Assembly: GCF_000299935.1 (NCBI RefSeq) | Contig: NZ_AMRL01000014.1 | Location: 41,048-105,047 of the forward strand | DNA: 64,000 nt | Reading direction: 5' to 3' | DNA from: Oceanibaculum indicum P24 | GTDB lineage: Bacteria; Pseudomonadota; Alphaproteobacteria; Oceanibaculales; Oceanibaculaceae | Part shown: positions 35,442 through 44,943 of the stretch, in pieces | Position numbering within the stretch: position 1 is the first letter of the stretch | Layout: each line of letters opens with the position of its first letter | Translations under genes and position numbers: made by a program | The notes under the pieces: model-generated | Seen by the model: only the letters and a program-made list of their open reading frames with translations | Database searches by the model: none | What the model was told of the DNA's origin: nothing

Positions 35442-36449
35442 ATGACGATGAACCGACAGATCACCCTGGCCTCCCGGCCGGTCGGCGCGCCGACGCCCGA
35501 CAATTTCAAGCTGGTGGAAACCGCCGTACCGACGCCAGAGCGCGGACAGGTGCTGGTGAAAGCGCTTTATCTCTCGCTCGATCCCTATATGCGTGGCCGG
35601 ATGAGCGACGCGAAATCCTATGCCCCCAGCGTGAAGATCGGCGAGGTGATGACCGGCGGCGCGGTCGGCCGCGTCATCGATTCCCGCCATCCGGGATTCA
35701 AGGAAGGCGATATCGTCGAAGGCCGCATCGGCTGGCAGGATTACGGCCTGGTCGAGGGCGGCATGCTGCGCAAGGTGGATCCCGATGTCGCCCCCATCTC
35801 CACCGCGCTGGGCGTGCTGGGCATGCCGGGCCTGACCGCCTATTTCGGCCTATTCGAGATCGGCAAGCCGCGCCCCGGCGAGACGCTGGTGGTCTCCGCC
35901 GCCTCGGGCGCTGTCGGCGCGGTGGTCTGCCAGCTGGGCAAGATGGCCGGTGCGCGGGTCGTCGGCATCGCCGGCGGGCCGGACAAATGCGCCTATGTGA
36001 AGGATGAGCTGGGCGTCGATGCGGTCATCGACTACAAGGCCGAGAAGGATTTGGCGAAGGCGCTGGCCGCCGCCTGCCCGGATGGCATCGATGTCTATTT
36101 CGACAATGTCGGCGGCCCGGTGACCGACGCCATCGCCAATCTGTTCAACCTGCGTGCCCGGATGATCGTCTGCGGCCTGATCTCGCACTACAACATGCCC
36201 GACGGCTATGTCGGCCCGTCGATCCTGCGCTCGGTGCTGACCAACCGCGTGCTGATCCAGGGCATGATCGTGTTCGACTGGCACGACCGCTGGCCGGCGG
36301 GCATCGCCCAGCTCGGCAAGTTCGTGAAGGCCGGCAAGCTGAAATACAAGGAGGACGTGACCGAGGGGCTGGAGAACGCCCCGGCGACCTTCATCGGCAT
36401 GCTGGAGGGCCGGAATTTCGGCAAGACGATCATCAAGATCGCCGAATGA
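35442..36449 (+). CDS. NADP-dependent medium-chain oxidoreductase (prostaglandin reductase/CurA-like)
   Basis: A 335-residue zinc-free medium-chain reductase of the leukotriene B4 dehydrogenase/CurA group. LSLDPYMRGRMSD, GMPGLTAYFG and the nucleotide loop VSAASGAVGAVVCQLGKMAG are typical, with DVYFDNVGG after them. The family reduces the double bond of alpha,beta-unsaturated ketones and aldehydes. AGAGGG lies before the ATG at 35442. The stop overlaps the start of the glycosylase gene (ATGA). Confidence 0.88.
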   Translation: MTMNRQITLASRPVGAPTPDNFKLVETAVPTPERGQVLVKALYLSLDPYMRGRMSDAKSYAPSVKIGEVMTGGAVGRVIDSRHPGFKEGDIVEGRIGWQDYGLVEGGMLRKVDPDVAPISTALGVLGMPGLTAYFGLFEIGKPRPGETLVVSAASGAVGAVVCQLGKMAGARVVGIAGGPDKCAYVKDELGVDAVIDYKAEKDLAKALAAACPDGIDVYFDNVGGPVTDAIANLFNLRARMIVCGLISHYNMPDGYVGPSILRSVLTNRVLIQGMIVFDWHDRWPAGIAQLGKFVKAGKLKYKEDVTEGLENAPATFIGMLEGRNFGKTIIKIAE

Positions 36450-37093
36450 GCCTTCTGGAGGAGCGGACGGCGCAGCTGGCCGAGGATCTGGCCGCGCTGT
36501 CCGCCCGCGACCCGGATATCGCGGCAGCATTGCGGGAGATCGGCGCGCCCGATCCCCGCATCGCCGAGCCGGGCTTCGAAACGCTGCTGGGCATCATCCT
36601 GGAACAGCAGGTCTCCGTCGCCTCGGGCAAGGCGATCCGCCGCAAGCTGGAAGATGCGCTGGGCGACGTGACCGCGGAAACCGTTGGCGCCGCCGAGGAT
36701 GCGGTGCTGGTCGGCTGCGGCTTCAGCCGGCCGAAGCTGCGCTACGCCCGCATCCTGGCAGCGGAGGTGGCGGAAGGCCGGCTCGACCTCGCCGGGCTGG
36801 CGGCGCTGCCGGACGAGGACGCGATGGCACGGCTGACGGCGATCACCGGCATTGGCCGCTGGACGGCGGAAATCTACCTGATGTTCGCGCTTGGGCGGCG
36901 CGACATCTGGCCGGCGCCGGACCTTGCATTGCAGGTTGCGGCACAGCATCTGAAGGGCCTGCCGGCACGGCCCGATGTCCGCGCGATGGACGACATCGCC
37001 CGGGAATGGCGGCCGTTCCGCAGTGGCGCAGCGCTGTTGCTGTGGCGGTTTTACCGGCATGTCCGCAACCGCCCTTCGACGGATGCCGTCTAG
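36446..37093 (+). CDS. DNA-3-methyladenine glycosylase, AlkA-like (HhH-GPD)
   Basis: A 215-residue base-excision glycosylase. LLGIILEQQVSVASG is the first family segment. The helix-hairpin-helix LTAITGIGRWTAEIYLMFALG is followed by DIWPAPDLAL with the catalytic aspartate. It lacks the N-terminal beta domain of E. coli AlkA, as in the short AlkA forms. It removes alkylated bases. Four-base overlap with the reductase gene suggests a shared message, perhaps for reactive-electrophile damage. Confidence 0.88.
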   Translation: MSLLEERTAQLAEDLAALSARDPDIAAALREIGAPDPRIAEPGFETLLGIILEQQVSVASGKAIRRKLEDALGDVTAETVGAAEDAVLVGCGFSRPKLRYARILAAEVAEGRLDLAGLAALPDEDAMARLTAITGIGRWTAEIYLMFALGRRDIWPAPDLALQVAAQHLKGLPARPDVRAMDDIAREWRPFRSGAALLLWRFYRHVRNRPSTDAV

Positions 37094-37257
37094 ATTCTGG
37101 AGGGCGCGTTAAAAACTGACGAAATCTGACAAAGCCATGGCGCTATTTTTATCGATTCGTTAGTATTTTTAAGCCAGTATGTATTTATTGAAAAAATGCA
37201 TGGCTGGGATATCGGTGCAGAGATGCCCGCCCGAATGACAAGGAACACGGCTATCCT

Positions 37258-39753
37258 ATGGTCAACCGTTCGCCCGCGGTTGTGACGCTGCCCGAGACGG
37301 GCGATCTGCTGCACATTGTGCTGGATGGCCTTGATGAAGGCGTCGCCTATTTCGATGCCGCCAATAACCTTTTGGTGGCCAACAGGCAGTATCGCGCCTT
37401 TTATCCGCATCTGGAATCGCTCTGCAATCCCGGCACGCCCTATCACGACATCCTGGCCGCCGATGCCGCCGAACGGCTGGAACATGGCCTGATCGACGAT
37501 GCCGACTCCTGGGTCCGGCAACGCCTGCTGGCAGCAAAGGAAGGCCGTCACCTGTTCCTGCAGCGCCAGGGCGATGGCCGCTGGCTGCGCATCAGCGAAC
37601 GGCGCACCGAGGATGGCGGCCTGATCAGCATGCAGACCGATGTGACCGACCAGCGCCACCGCGAGGACGAGCTGGAACGCTATGCCGGCATGCTGCAGAA
37701 CACGCTGGAGAATATCAGCCAGGGCATCGTCGCCTATGACGACGAGATGCGCATGACCTTCTGGAACGAGCGCTATGCCCAGCTGGTGGATTTGCCGCCG
37801 CAGTTCCGCATGGTTGGCACGCCGCTGATCGACCAGCTGCGCTATGTCGCCCAGCGCGGCGATTACGGGCCGGGCGATCCGGAAGAGCTGGCGATGGCGA
37901 CCTTCCGCCAGTCCACCAAGCGCAACGGCAATGTGTACGAGCGGACCACACCGCGCGGCCAGACCCTGGAAATCCGCACCACCCCGATCCCCGGCGGCGG
38001 CATCGTGGCCACCTTCACCGAGATCACCGAGCGCAAGGCGAGCGAGGAAGCCCTGCGGCGCAGCGAGGAGCGCTACGCGCTGGCGGCGGCGGGTGCCAAT
38101 GACGGGCTGTGGGACTGGGATCTGAAGGAAAACCGCATCTTCTTCTCGCGGCGCTGGAAGGAGATGCTGGGCTATAACGACCAGGAGATCGGCGACGCGC
38201 CGGAGGAATGGTTCAGCCGCATCCATCCCAGCGACGTGCAGCAGGTGACGGCGCAGCTGGACGCCCATCTGGCCGGTGCCAGCAGCCATTTCGAGAGCGA
38301 GCACCGCATGCTGCACGCCGATGGCCGCTACCACTGGATGCTGATCCGCGGCCAGGCGGTGCGCGACATGGCGGAGAAGACCCAGCGTATCGCCGGCTCG
38401 CAGACCGACATCACCTCGCGCAAGATCGCCGAGGAACGGGTGCAGCATGACGCGCTGCACGACACGCTGACCGGCCTGCCGAACCGCACCCTGCTGACCG
38501 ACCGGCTGCGCCAGGCGCTGGCGCGCAGCCGCCGCTCCGGCCAGGACATGCGGTTTGCCGTGCTGCTGATCGACCTCGACCGCTTCAAGGTGGTGAACGA
38601 AAGCATGGGCCATCTGCGCGGCGACGAGCTGCTGGTCTCGCTCGCGCTGCGGCTGGGCGAAAAGGTCCGCGCCGGCGACACGCTGGCCCGGCTGGGCGGC
38701 GACGAGTTCGCCATCCTGCTGGAGGATGTGACCAGCCCGGACGAGGCGCTGGCCTTCGCACGCGACGTGCTGGACACGGTCAGCCAGCCCTTCCAGCTGG
38801 ACGGTAAGGAGATCGTCAGCACCGCCTCCATCGGCGTGGCGATGTGGGACCCGTCCTACGGCAAGGCCGAGGACATCTTGCGCGACGCCGACCTTGCCAT
38901 GTACAGCGCGAAGAGCGACGGCAAGGCGCAGGTCGCCCTGTTCCACGCCAACATGCACAAGCGCGCGGTCGCCATGCTGGACCTGGAAAACGATCTGCGC
39001 CGGGCGCTGGACCGCGACGAGATGCTGCTGCACTACCAGCCCATCATATCGCTGGATTCGGGCAAGATCGTCGGGGTCGAGGCGCTGGTGCGCTGGCACC
39101 ATACCGACCGCGGCGTGCTGTCGCCGCTGGACTTCATCCCACTGGCCGAGGAAACCGGCCTGATCGTGCCGATCGGCGAATGGGTGCTGCGCCGCGCCTG
39201 CGAGCAGATGGCGCACTGGCACCGGGAATTCCCGGACCGCCCGCCGCTGCAGGTGAATGTGAACCTGTCCAGCCGCCAGTTCGCCAAGACCGACCTGGTG
39301 GACAGCGTGACCCAGGTGCTGGCGGAAACCGCGCTCGACCCGGCGCGCCTCAAGCTGGAGATCACCGAAAGCGCGCTGATGGAGAATGCGCAGCGTTCGG
39401 CCCATATCCTCGAACAGTTCAAGCGGCGGGATATCCAGCTGTCGATCGACGATTTCGGCATCGGCTATTCGTCGCTCGCCTATCTGCGCACCTTCCCCAT
39501 CGATACGATCAAGATCGACAAGTCCTTCATCATTGACATGGTGACCAACCGGGACAATCTGGAGATCGTACGGACCATCGCGGCGCTGGCGCAGAACCTG
39601 AACCTCGACGTGATCGCCGAGGGGGTGGAGGCGCCCGACCAGCTGGCCCAGCTGCGCGCGCTCGGCATCGAATATGCGCAGGGCTATCTGTTCTCGCGGC
39701 CGCTGGACACCGCCGCCATCACCGCGTTGCTGCGCCAGAATCCCGCCTGGTAG
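37258..39753 (+). CDS. PAS-PAS-PAS-GGDEF-EAL cyclic-di-GMP protein
   Basis: An 831-residue cytoplasmic protein with no membrane segment. Two PAS-7-type domains (about 18-130 and 145-262) and one PAS-3 domain (about 268-390) sense a signal. The GGDEF domain follows (RLGGDEFAILLED, G480) with an intact active site. EAL starts near 575 (EALVRWHH with E608, ITESALM, IDDFGIGYSS) and also looks intact. It may therefore both make and break c-di-GMP. The 160 bases upstream are A/T-rich and likely hold its own promoter. Confidence 0.92.
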   Translation: MVNRSPAVVTLPETGDLLHIVLDGLDEGVAYFDAANNLLVANRQYRAFYPHLESLCNPGTPYHDILAADAAERLEHGLIDDADSWVRQRLLAAKEGRHLFLQRQGDGRWLRISERRTEDGGLISMQTDVTDQRHREDELERYAGMLQNTLENISQGIVAYDDEMRMTFWNERYAQLVDLPPQFRMVGTPLIDQLRYVAQRGDYGPGDPEELAMATFRQSTKRNGNVYERTTPRGQTLEIRTTPIPGGGIVATFTEITERKASEEALRRSEERYALAAAGANDGLWDWDLKENRIFFSRRWKEMLGYNDQEIGDAPEEWFSRIHPSDVQQVTAQLDAHLAGASSHFESEHRMLHADGRYHWMLIRGQAVRDMAEKTQRIAGSQTDITSRKIAEERVQHDALHDTLTGLPNRTLLTDRLRQALARSRRSGQDMRFAVLLIDLDRFKVVNESMGHLRGDELLVSLALRLGEKVRAGDTLARLGGDEFAILLEDVTSPDEALAFARDVLDTVSQPFQLDGKEIVSTASIGVAMWDPSYGKAEDILRDADLAMYSAKSDGKAQVALFHANMHKRAVAMLDLENDLRRALDRDEMLLHYQPIISLDSGKIVGVEALVRWHHTDRGVLSPLDFIPLAEETGLIVPIGEWVLRRACEQMAHWHREFPDRPPLQVNVNLSSRQFAKTDLVDSVTQVLAETALDPARLKLEITESALMENAQRSAHILEQFKRRDIQLSIDDFGIGYSSLAYLRTFPIDTIKIDKSFIIDMVTNRDNLEIVRTIAALAQNLNLDVIAEGVEAPDQLAQLRALGIEYAQGYLFSRPLDTAAITALLRQNPAW

Positions 39754-39790
39754 CCGGAACCGGCCTGAGGCGGGCATGAAGGGAAGCGAG

Positions 39791-40165
39791 ATGAAACGGC
39801 CTGTAGGCCTTGCTGTTGGTGCGATCGCCCTGGTCTTCCTGCTGGCTGTGCCGGCGGGCGTCCAGGCGCAACAGATTCCGCCGGGCCAGTCGGAGGTCCA
39901 GCAGGATATCGACAAGCGCACCAAGCGGGTGACCCTGCCGGGTGAGCGCGAGCATGCGCGCTGCTATTCCAACATCCTGATCGATGCCTTCCGGCGCTAT
40001 GGCGTGTTCGGAACCATCGACACCATGCCGGCAGAGCTGATCAATGTAATGCCGGCCGGCATCAATGCGGTGCTGTATTACTGCAACGGGAACTTCCCCG
40101 CCTGCGAGAAAGCCGCCAAAATCTATCGCGAGCGGCTGGGCATGGCGCCCGGCACCTGTAACTAA
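39791..40165 (+). CDS. small exported protein
   Basis: A 124-residue protein with signal peptide (cleavage near GVQAQ, residue 24) and a mature part with three cysteines (HARCYSN, YYCNGNFPAC, GTCN). It is a soluble periplasmic or secreted protein of no recognised family. The ATG at 39791 follows AGGGAAGCG; 39776 is an alternative. It converges with the next small exported protein, 12 bases between stops. Confidence 0.68.
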   Translation: MKRPVGLAVGAIALVFLLAVPAGVQAQQIPPGQSEVQQDIDKRTKRVTLPGEREHARCYSNILIDAFRRYGVFGTIDTMPAELINVMPAGINAVLYYCNGNFPACEKAAKIYRERLGMAPGTCN

Positions 40166-40177
40166 GCAGCTTCAGGC

Positions 40178-40525
40178 TTATCGCGGCCGGCAGACGATCT
40201 GCTGGTTGCCATCGACGATGGCCAGCGTGCCGCCGACCTGCACATTGCTCCAGCAATTGTCGCCCTGCTTGCGGCTCTTCGCCTCGACCTGCACGGTCTG
40301 GTACTGGCTCGGCACCTCGAACTGCTGGCTACGGCCAACCGAAATGCGCGTGAAGTCGCGCTGCCACAGCTTCATGCGGACCTGAACCTCGGTCGAGGAT
40401 TCATTATTCACCGTCACCATCCGCTTTTCGCTGGCCGTGGCATCCCATGCCGGCACGGCAAGGAAAATGGCCGCCGCGGCAATTGCCGTCAGGCGCAAGG
40501 AAACTTTCCGAAAGCCGCTCTGCAT
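40178..40525 (-). CDS. small exported protein
   Basis: A 115-residue protein with a clear signal peptide (to about ATAS, residue 31). The mature part is beta-rich: KRMVTVNNESSTEVQVRMKLW, TRISVGRSQQFEVPSQYQTVQVEAKS, and two cysteines near the end. The pattern recalls small immunoglobulin-like or Sel-type envelope proteins, but I cannot name a family. Confidence 0.68.
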   Translation of the reverse strand: MQSGFRKVSLRLTAIAAAAIFLAVPAWDATASEKRMVTVNNESSTEVQVRMKLWQRDFTRISVGRSQQFEVPSQYQTVQVEAKSRKQGDNCWSNVQVGGTLAIVDGNQQIVCRPR

Positions 40526-40597
40526 GGCGACGCTCTCCCCATCACGTCCAAAGAGACATTAAATCCTGCGTGCGGGAATAATTGCGCAAATCCTTGC

Positions 40598-41242
40598 TCA
40601 CGCCAAGTGAAGATGGTTAAGCAGCCCGCTGGCTTTCTCCATATCTTCCGGCGTATTGGCATTGAAGAAAGGATCGATATTGTCATCAATGCCGAACTCG
40701 ACGCGGGCCACCCGATAGTTCGCCGTCCAGGCATCGACCTTGCGGATGCCGCGCACCACCACCGCATCGCGCAGATCGTCCAGCAGCCTTACCGGCCACA
40801 GGCCGAACACCGGATGCGCCCGCCCGCCCGAGGCGGCGCAGGCCATGTCCGCCTTGCCGCCGGCGACCGCCTCTAGCATGCGCGGCACCAGATCGGCCGG
40901 CAGGAACGGCGTGTCGGCGGCGAAGCTGGCGACCCACTGGGCCTGCGGCGCATTGCGTGCCGCCCAGTCCAGCCCGGTCAGCACGCCGGCCAGCGGCCCG
41001 GCGAAGCCGTCCACGATATCCGGCACCACCGGCAGCCCGTAGGCTGCGAAGCGCGCCGGATCGCCATTGGCGTTCAGCACCGCGCGGGATACCTGCGGGC
41101 GGACCCTGTCCAGCACATGCGCCAGCACGGTACGGTCGCCCAGCGGCAGCAGGCACTTGTCGCCGCCGCCCATGCGCCGCGACAGGCCGCCGGCCAGAAC
41201 GAGCCCGACAACTGAGTCTTCAGCCCCGGTTTCAGGCAGCAT
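40598..41242 (-). CDS. mobA: molybdenum cofactor guanylyltransferase MobA
   Basis: A 214-residue nucleotidyltransferase that joins GMP to molybdopterin to give the MGD cofactor. LVLAGGLSRRMGGGDKCLLPLG is the GTP-binding signature, followed by DIVDGFAGPLAG and FAADTPFLP. The ATG at 41242 overlaps the end of fdhD by 11 bases, so the two are coupled and both serve molybdoenzymes such as formate dehydrogenase. Confidence 0.92.
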   Translation of the reverse strand: MLPETGAEDSVVGLVLAGGLSRRMGGGDKCLLPLGDRTVLAHVLDRVRPQVSRAVLNANGDPARFAAYGLPVVPDIVDGFAGPLAGVLTGLDWAARNAPQAQWVASFAADTPFLPADLVPRMLEAVAGGKADMACAASGGRAHPVFGLWPVRLLDDLRDAVVVRGIRKVDAWTANYRVARVEFGIDDNIDPFFNANTPEDMEKASGLLNHLHLA

Positions 41243-42113
41243 CGTCTTCCACGCTCCCCTTGCGGCGCATGTGCTTCGGCTCCTCCTCGACTGCGGACAG
41301 GTCGGCATCGAAGATCAGCCGGTTCTCGCCGGACACCGCGACGAAGCGCTTGCCCTTGGCGCGGCCGATCAGCGTCAGCCCCGCCTGCCGCGCCAGCTGC
41401 ACGCCCCAGGCGGTGAAGCCGGAACGCGAGATCAGCACCGGGATTTCCATATGCACCGTCTTGATGACCATTTCGCTGGTCAGCCGCCCGGTGGTGTAGA
41501 ACAGCTTGCCCTTGGGTGAGACGCCGTTCAGGAACATGTAGCCGGCGATCTTGTCCACCGCATTGTGGCGGCCGACATCCTCCATATAGACCAGCGGCCT
41601 GTCGCCCTCGCACAGCACGCAGCCATGAATGGCGCCGGCGGCGAGATAGAGGCTGGGCGTCATGTTGATCTTGCGCGACAGGGCGTAGATCCAGCTGGTG
41701 CGGATCGTCGCCTCCGGGTCCAGTTCGATCTCCTCGAACCGCTCCATCAGGTCGCCGAACACGGTGCCCTGCGCGCAGCCGGAGGTCTGGGTTCGCCTTG
41801 TCAGCTTCTGCTCGTAATCGGTCTTGCGCGCGGTGCGCACAACCACCGTCTCGATATCCTCGTCATAATCGATGCCGGTGACCTCATCGTCGGCGCGCAG
41901 CATGTGCTGGTTCAGCAGATAGCCGACCGCCAGGTAATCCGGGTGGTCGCCGATGGTCATGGCGGTGACGATCTCCTGATTGTTCAGATAGATCGTCAGC
42001 GGCCGCTCCATCGGCACACGGATATCGACCTTGTTGCCCTCATGGTCGAGGCCGTTGACCGGCTCGGTCAGCCTGGGGGCGTCGGGGTTCGGCTTGATGG
42101 CGAATTCCTGCAT
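41232..42113 (-). CDS. fdhD: formate dehydrogenase accessory sulfurtransferase FdhD
   Basis: A 293-residue FdhD, which passes sulfur from a cysteine desulfurase to the molybdenum centre of formate dehydrogenase. SGCAQGTVFG holds the active-loop cysteine C113; only one cysteine is present where E. coli has a CxxC pair. MEDVGRHNAVDKIAGYM and FYTTGRLTSEMV are family marks. No formate dehydrogenase structural gene is in the window. Confidence 0.93.
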   Translation of the reverse strand: MQEFAIKPNPDAPRLTEPVNGLDHEGNKVDIRVPMERPLTIYLNNQEIVTAMTIGDHPDYLAVGYLLNQHMLRADDEVTGIDYDEDIETVVVRTARKTDYEQKLTRRTQTSGCAQGTVFGDLMERFEEIELDPEATIRTSWIYALSRKINMTPSLYLAAGAIHGCVLCEGDRPLVYMEDVGRHNAVDKIAGYMFLNGVSPKGKLFYTTGRLTSEMVIKTVHMEIPVLISRSGFTAWGVQLARQAGLTLIGRAKGKRFVAVSGENRLIFDADLSAVEEEPKHMRRKGSVEDDAA

Positions 42114-42205
42114 GCCCTGACTATGGGGCAGCGCCCTGTTCCGGGCAAGGGAGGGGTGCCCTCCCCCGATGCCTTTCGAGACGCTGGCTTAACGAACCAC
42201 TCCAC

Positions 42206-42320
42206 CCGTCACCCCCGCACTTGTTGTGGGGGTCCAGGCCTCCGCTTGCTGGATATCCGCCCGAGTAGGGTGAACCCTGGATTCCCGGCACCCAATGGGG
42301 CTTGGGGCCGGGAATGACGG
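42206..42320. repeat. dispersed paired-hairpin repeat, type A (copy 7, variant right arm)
   Basis: The left hairpin is ACCCCCGCA/TGTGGGGGT, and the inner part CTCCGCTTGCTGGATATCC is regular. The right arm is widened by a segment with CCCAATGGGG, the reverse complement of the core seen in copy 5. It ends TGACGG. Confidence 0.82.
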
Positions 42321-42559
42321 CAGAGTAAAAGGCACTTCTCCCGCGAGGGGTGAAGGTTCTTGCTGGCCAATCGCGGCATATCGTCCGTCTGGAATGTCCT
42401 TGAAAAACCTGTGGATGAAATTCCGGGCAAGGCACCCTATAGTCTAGAGTGGAATTGGTAGCACCAAGGCGCCCGGCCTGAACCGGCGCGCCGCGACAGT
42501 GAAAACGACACCTGAAACGAAGGACGGCCCGGCAAGGGCCGCCGGGAGTAAACCGCCAG
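42321..42559. other. leader region of moaA, no gene seen
   Basis: No ORF is supported. A GC-rich inverted region (GACGGCCCGGCAAGGGCCGCCGG near 42523-42546) lies just before moaA and could form a leader hairpin. I looked for a molybdenum-cofactor riboswitch and could not match its core. Confidence 0.45.
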
Positions 42560-43552
42560 ATGCTCGACCCGTTCGGCCGTACCGTCTCTTATCTCCGGGT
42601 TTCCGTGACCGACCGTTGCGACCTGCGCTGCGTCTATTGCATGGCGGAGGACATGACCTTCCTGCCGAAGAAGGACGTGCTGTCGCTGGAGGAGCTGGAC
42701 CGGTTGTGCAGTTCCTTCGTCGATCTCGGCGTGCGCAAGCTGCGCCTGACCGGCGGCGAGCCGCTGGTCCGCCGCAATATCATGAGCCTGATCCGCAACC
42801 TCGGCCGGCATCTGGACAGCGGCAAGCTGGACGAGCTGACGCTGACCACCAACGGCACCCAGCTCGGCAAGTACGCGACGGAGCTGTATGACGCGGGCGT
42901 GCGCCGGCTGAACGTCTCGCTGGATACGCTGGACCCGCAGAAATTCACCGCCATCACCCGCTGGGGCGACCTTGCCAAGGTGCTGGACGGCATCGCGGCG
43001 GCCAAGGCGGCCGGGCTGGAGATCAAGATCAACGCCGTGGCGCTGAAGGGCGTGAACGAGGACGAGCTGGCCGACATGCTGGCCTGGTGTGGCAGCCTCG
43101 GCTACGACATGACCATCATCGAGGTCATGCCGATGGGCGATATCGGCAATGAGGACCGGGTGGACCAGTATCTGCCGCTGTCGCTGGTGCGCCAGCAGCT
43201 GGCCCAGCGTTTCACCCTGACCGGCATCGACTACAAGACCGGCGGCCCCGCGCGCTATGTCCGGGTCGAGGAGACCGGCCGCAAGCTGGGCTTCATCACG
43301 CCGCTGACGCATAATTTCTGCGAAAGCTGCAACCGCGTGCGGCTGACCTGCACCGGCACGCTGTATATGTGCCTGGGGCAGGAGGATGCCGCCGACCTGC
43401 GCGCACCGCTCCGCGCCAGCGAGAGCGACGAGCCGCTGCGCGAGGCGATCCTGGAGGCCATCGGTCGCAAGCCCAAGGGCCATGATTTCATCATCGACCG
43501 CCGCAGCAGCAATGTCGCCGTGCCGCGCCATATGAGCGTGACCGGCGGGTAA
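42560..43552 (+). CDS. moaA: GTP 3',8-cyclase MoaA
   Basis: A 330-residue radical SAM enzyme catalysing the first step of molybdopterin synthesis. The SAM cluster motif CDLRCVYC has C20, C24 and C27. The second cluster lies in [20 protein letters not shown]. It ends in the Gly-Gly tail (VTGG) needed for activity. The partner moaC is not in the window. mobA and fdhD lie 0.4 kb away on the other strand, so cofactor genes cluster here. Confidence 0.95.
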   Translation: MLDPFGRTVSYLRVSVTDRCDLRCVYCMAEDMTFLPKKDVLSLEELDRLCSSFVDLGVRKLRLTGGEPLVRRNIMSLIRNLGRHLDSGKLDELTLTTNGTQLGKYATELYDAGVRRLNVSLDTLDPQKFTAITRWGDLAKVLDGIAAAKAAGLEIKINAVALKGVNEDELADMLAWCGSLGYDMTIIEVMPMGDIGNEDRVDQYLPLSLVRQQLAQRFTLTGIDYKTGGPARYVRVEETGRKLGFITPLTHNFCESCNRVRLTCTGTLYMCLGQEDAADLRAPLRASESDEPLREAILEAIGRKPKGHDFIIDRRSSNVAVPRHMSVTGG

Positions 43553-43572
43553 TTCTCCCGAAACGGACTTCC

Positions 43573-44445
43573 ATGCCGCTGGCGATCCGCACCCTCTCCC
43601 ATCAGGATGGCGACCATCGCTGGGAGATGGCGTCGCGCGATCCCGACCCGCGGCTCGCCGCCTGTATTTCCGGCTATCAGGGCTATGCCGAGCTGGCAGC
43701 GCTGCCAATGCGGCGCATGGAGCTGCCCTTCGCCGGACTGCCGATGATCGTCAGCCTGGGCCCGCGAATCGGCGTGAAGCTGCTGGACGAGGCGGCGGGC
43801 TGGACCCAACACCGCAGCTTCATCGCCGGGCTGCATGACCGGCCGGCGCTGACCGAATATACCGGCGCGCAGGAAGGCGTGCAGGTGAACTTCACGCCCA
43901 TCGGCGCCTGCCTGATCCTGGGCCGGCCGCTGGCCGAGCTGTTCAATGAGGTCGTGGCGCTGGAGGATATCTTCGGCGAGGCCGACGCCCGCCGGCTGGT
44001 CGCACAGCTGCAGGAGGCGCCCGGCTGGGCCGCGCGCTTCCAGATCATGGATGGGTTCCTGCTCGACCGCCTCGCCGCCGCCCCGTCCCTGCCATCGGAA
44101 CTGACCTGGGCCTGGCGGATGCTGGAGCAGAGCGGCGGACAGTACGAGGTCGCCAGCCTCGCGGAGGAGATCGGCTGGAGCCGCAAGCACCTCTCCGTGC
44201 AGTTCCGCCAGCGGTTCGGCCTGCCGCCCAAGACCGTCGCGCGCATCCTGCGCTTCCACCGCACGGCGGCGCTGCTGGGCGAGGCCGCATCCGAAGGCAG
44301 GGCCGATATCGCGCTGGCCGGCGGCTATTACGACCAGCCGCATTTCAACCGCGATTTCCGCCAGTTCGCCGGCTGCACGCCGGGCGACTATCTAGCCCGG
44401 CTGCTTCCCGAAGGCGGCGGCATTGCCGCTGTCGAGCCCAGGTAA
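43573..44445 (+). CDS. AraC-family transcriptional regulator
   Basis: A 290-residue regulator. The C-terminal double helix-turn-helix (about 185-285) contains VASLAEEIGWSRKHLSVQFRQRFGLPPK and DIALAGGYYDQPHFNRDFRQFAGCTPGDY. The N-terminal part reads like a DUF6597/effector-sensing domain. It starts 20 bases after moaA, but the next gene, a VOC protein 81 bases downstream, is the more likely target. Confidence 0.87.
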   Translation: MPLAIRTLSHQDGDHRWEMASRDPDPRLAACISGYQGYAELAALPMRRMELPFAGLPMIVSLGPRIGVKLLDEAAGWTQHRSFIAGLHDRPALTEYTGAQEGVQVNFTPIGACLILGRPLAELFNEVVALEDIFGEADARRLVAQLQEAPGWAARFQIMDGFLLDRLAAAPSLPSELTWAWRMLEQSGGQYEVASLAEEIGWSRKHLSVQFRQRFGLPPKTVARILRFHRTAALLGEAASEGRADIALAGGYYDQPHFNRDFRQFAGCTPGDYLARLLPEGGGIAAVEPR

Positions 44446-44526
44446 CATCCGTCCAAGATTACACTCCTGAGACCGGGCATCCTCCGCCGCGTCACGTCAC
44501 GCAACGCCATCACGGAGGATCAGACC

Positions 44527-44943
44527 ATGGCGCTTTCCCCGACCATCTTCCCCGTCTTCACCTATCGCGACGCGCCGGCGGCGCTGGACTGGCTGGCAAA
44601 GGCCTTCGGCTTTTCCCAGCATGTCGTCTATCCGAACGAGGAGGGCGATATCGCCCATGCCGAACTTAAGCATCAGGATGGCTTCCTGCTGATGGCGACG
44701 CGGGCGAAGAAAGCCGACCCGGCCAACCCGTTCCCCTCTACGCCGATCAGCCTCTATGTCTATGTCGAGGATGTGGACGGCCATTTCGCCAGGGCCAAAG
44801 CGGCCGGCGCGGAAGTCGTGAGGGCACCGCACGACACGCATTACGGATCGCGCGAATACTGGGTACGCGACCTGGAAGGCAATCTCTGGAGCTTCGGCAG
44901 CTACCACCCCGCCGTCGGCGTGCCGGCCGGTTACGCCGGCTAA
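44527..44943 (+). CDS. VOC-family (glyoxalase/bleomycin-resistance-like) protein
   Basis: A 138-residue protein with two beta-alpha-beta-beta-beta VOC modules (FPVFTYRDAPAALDWLAKAFGF and YVYVEDVDGHFARAKAAGAEVV). WVRDLEGNLWSFGSY is typical of the PhnB/glyoxalase-like group. The substrate is unknown. GGAGG lies upstream of the ATG. Its stop overlaps the stop of the convergent 2OG oxygenase gene. Confidence 0.82.
   Translation: MALSPTIFPVFTYRDAPAALDWLAKAFGFSQHVVYPNEEGDIAHAELKHQDGFLLMATRAKKADPANPFPSTPISLYVYVEDVDGHFARAKAAGAEVVRAPHDTHYGSREYWVRDLEGNLWSFGSYHPAVGVPAGYAG

Noticed and set aside
37090..39924. A 944-codon minus-strand open frame opposite the GGDEF/EAL gene
   Set aside because: It is a shadow caused by high GC at third positions of the true gene; its translation is rich in His, Gln, Arg and Gly and matches no family.
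42321..42559. Molybdenum-cofactor riboswitch before moaA
   Set aside because: The conserved core could not be found; only generic GC hairpins are present.
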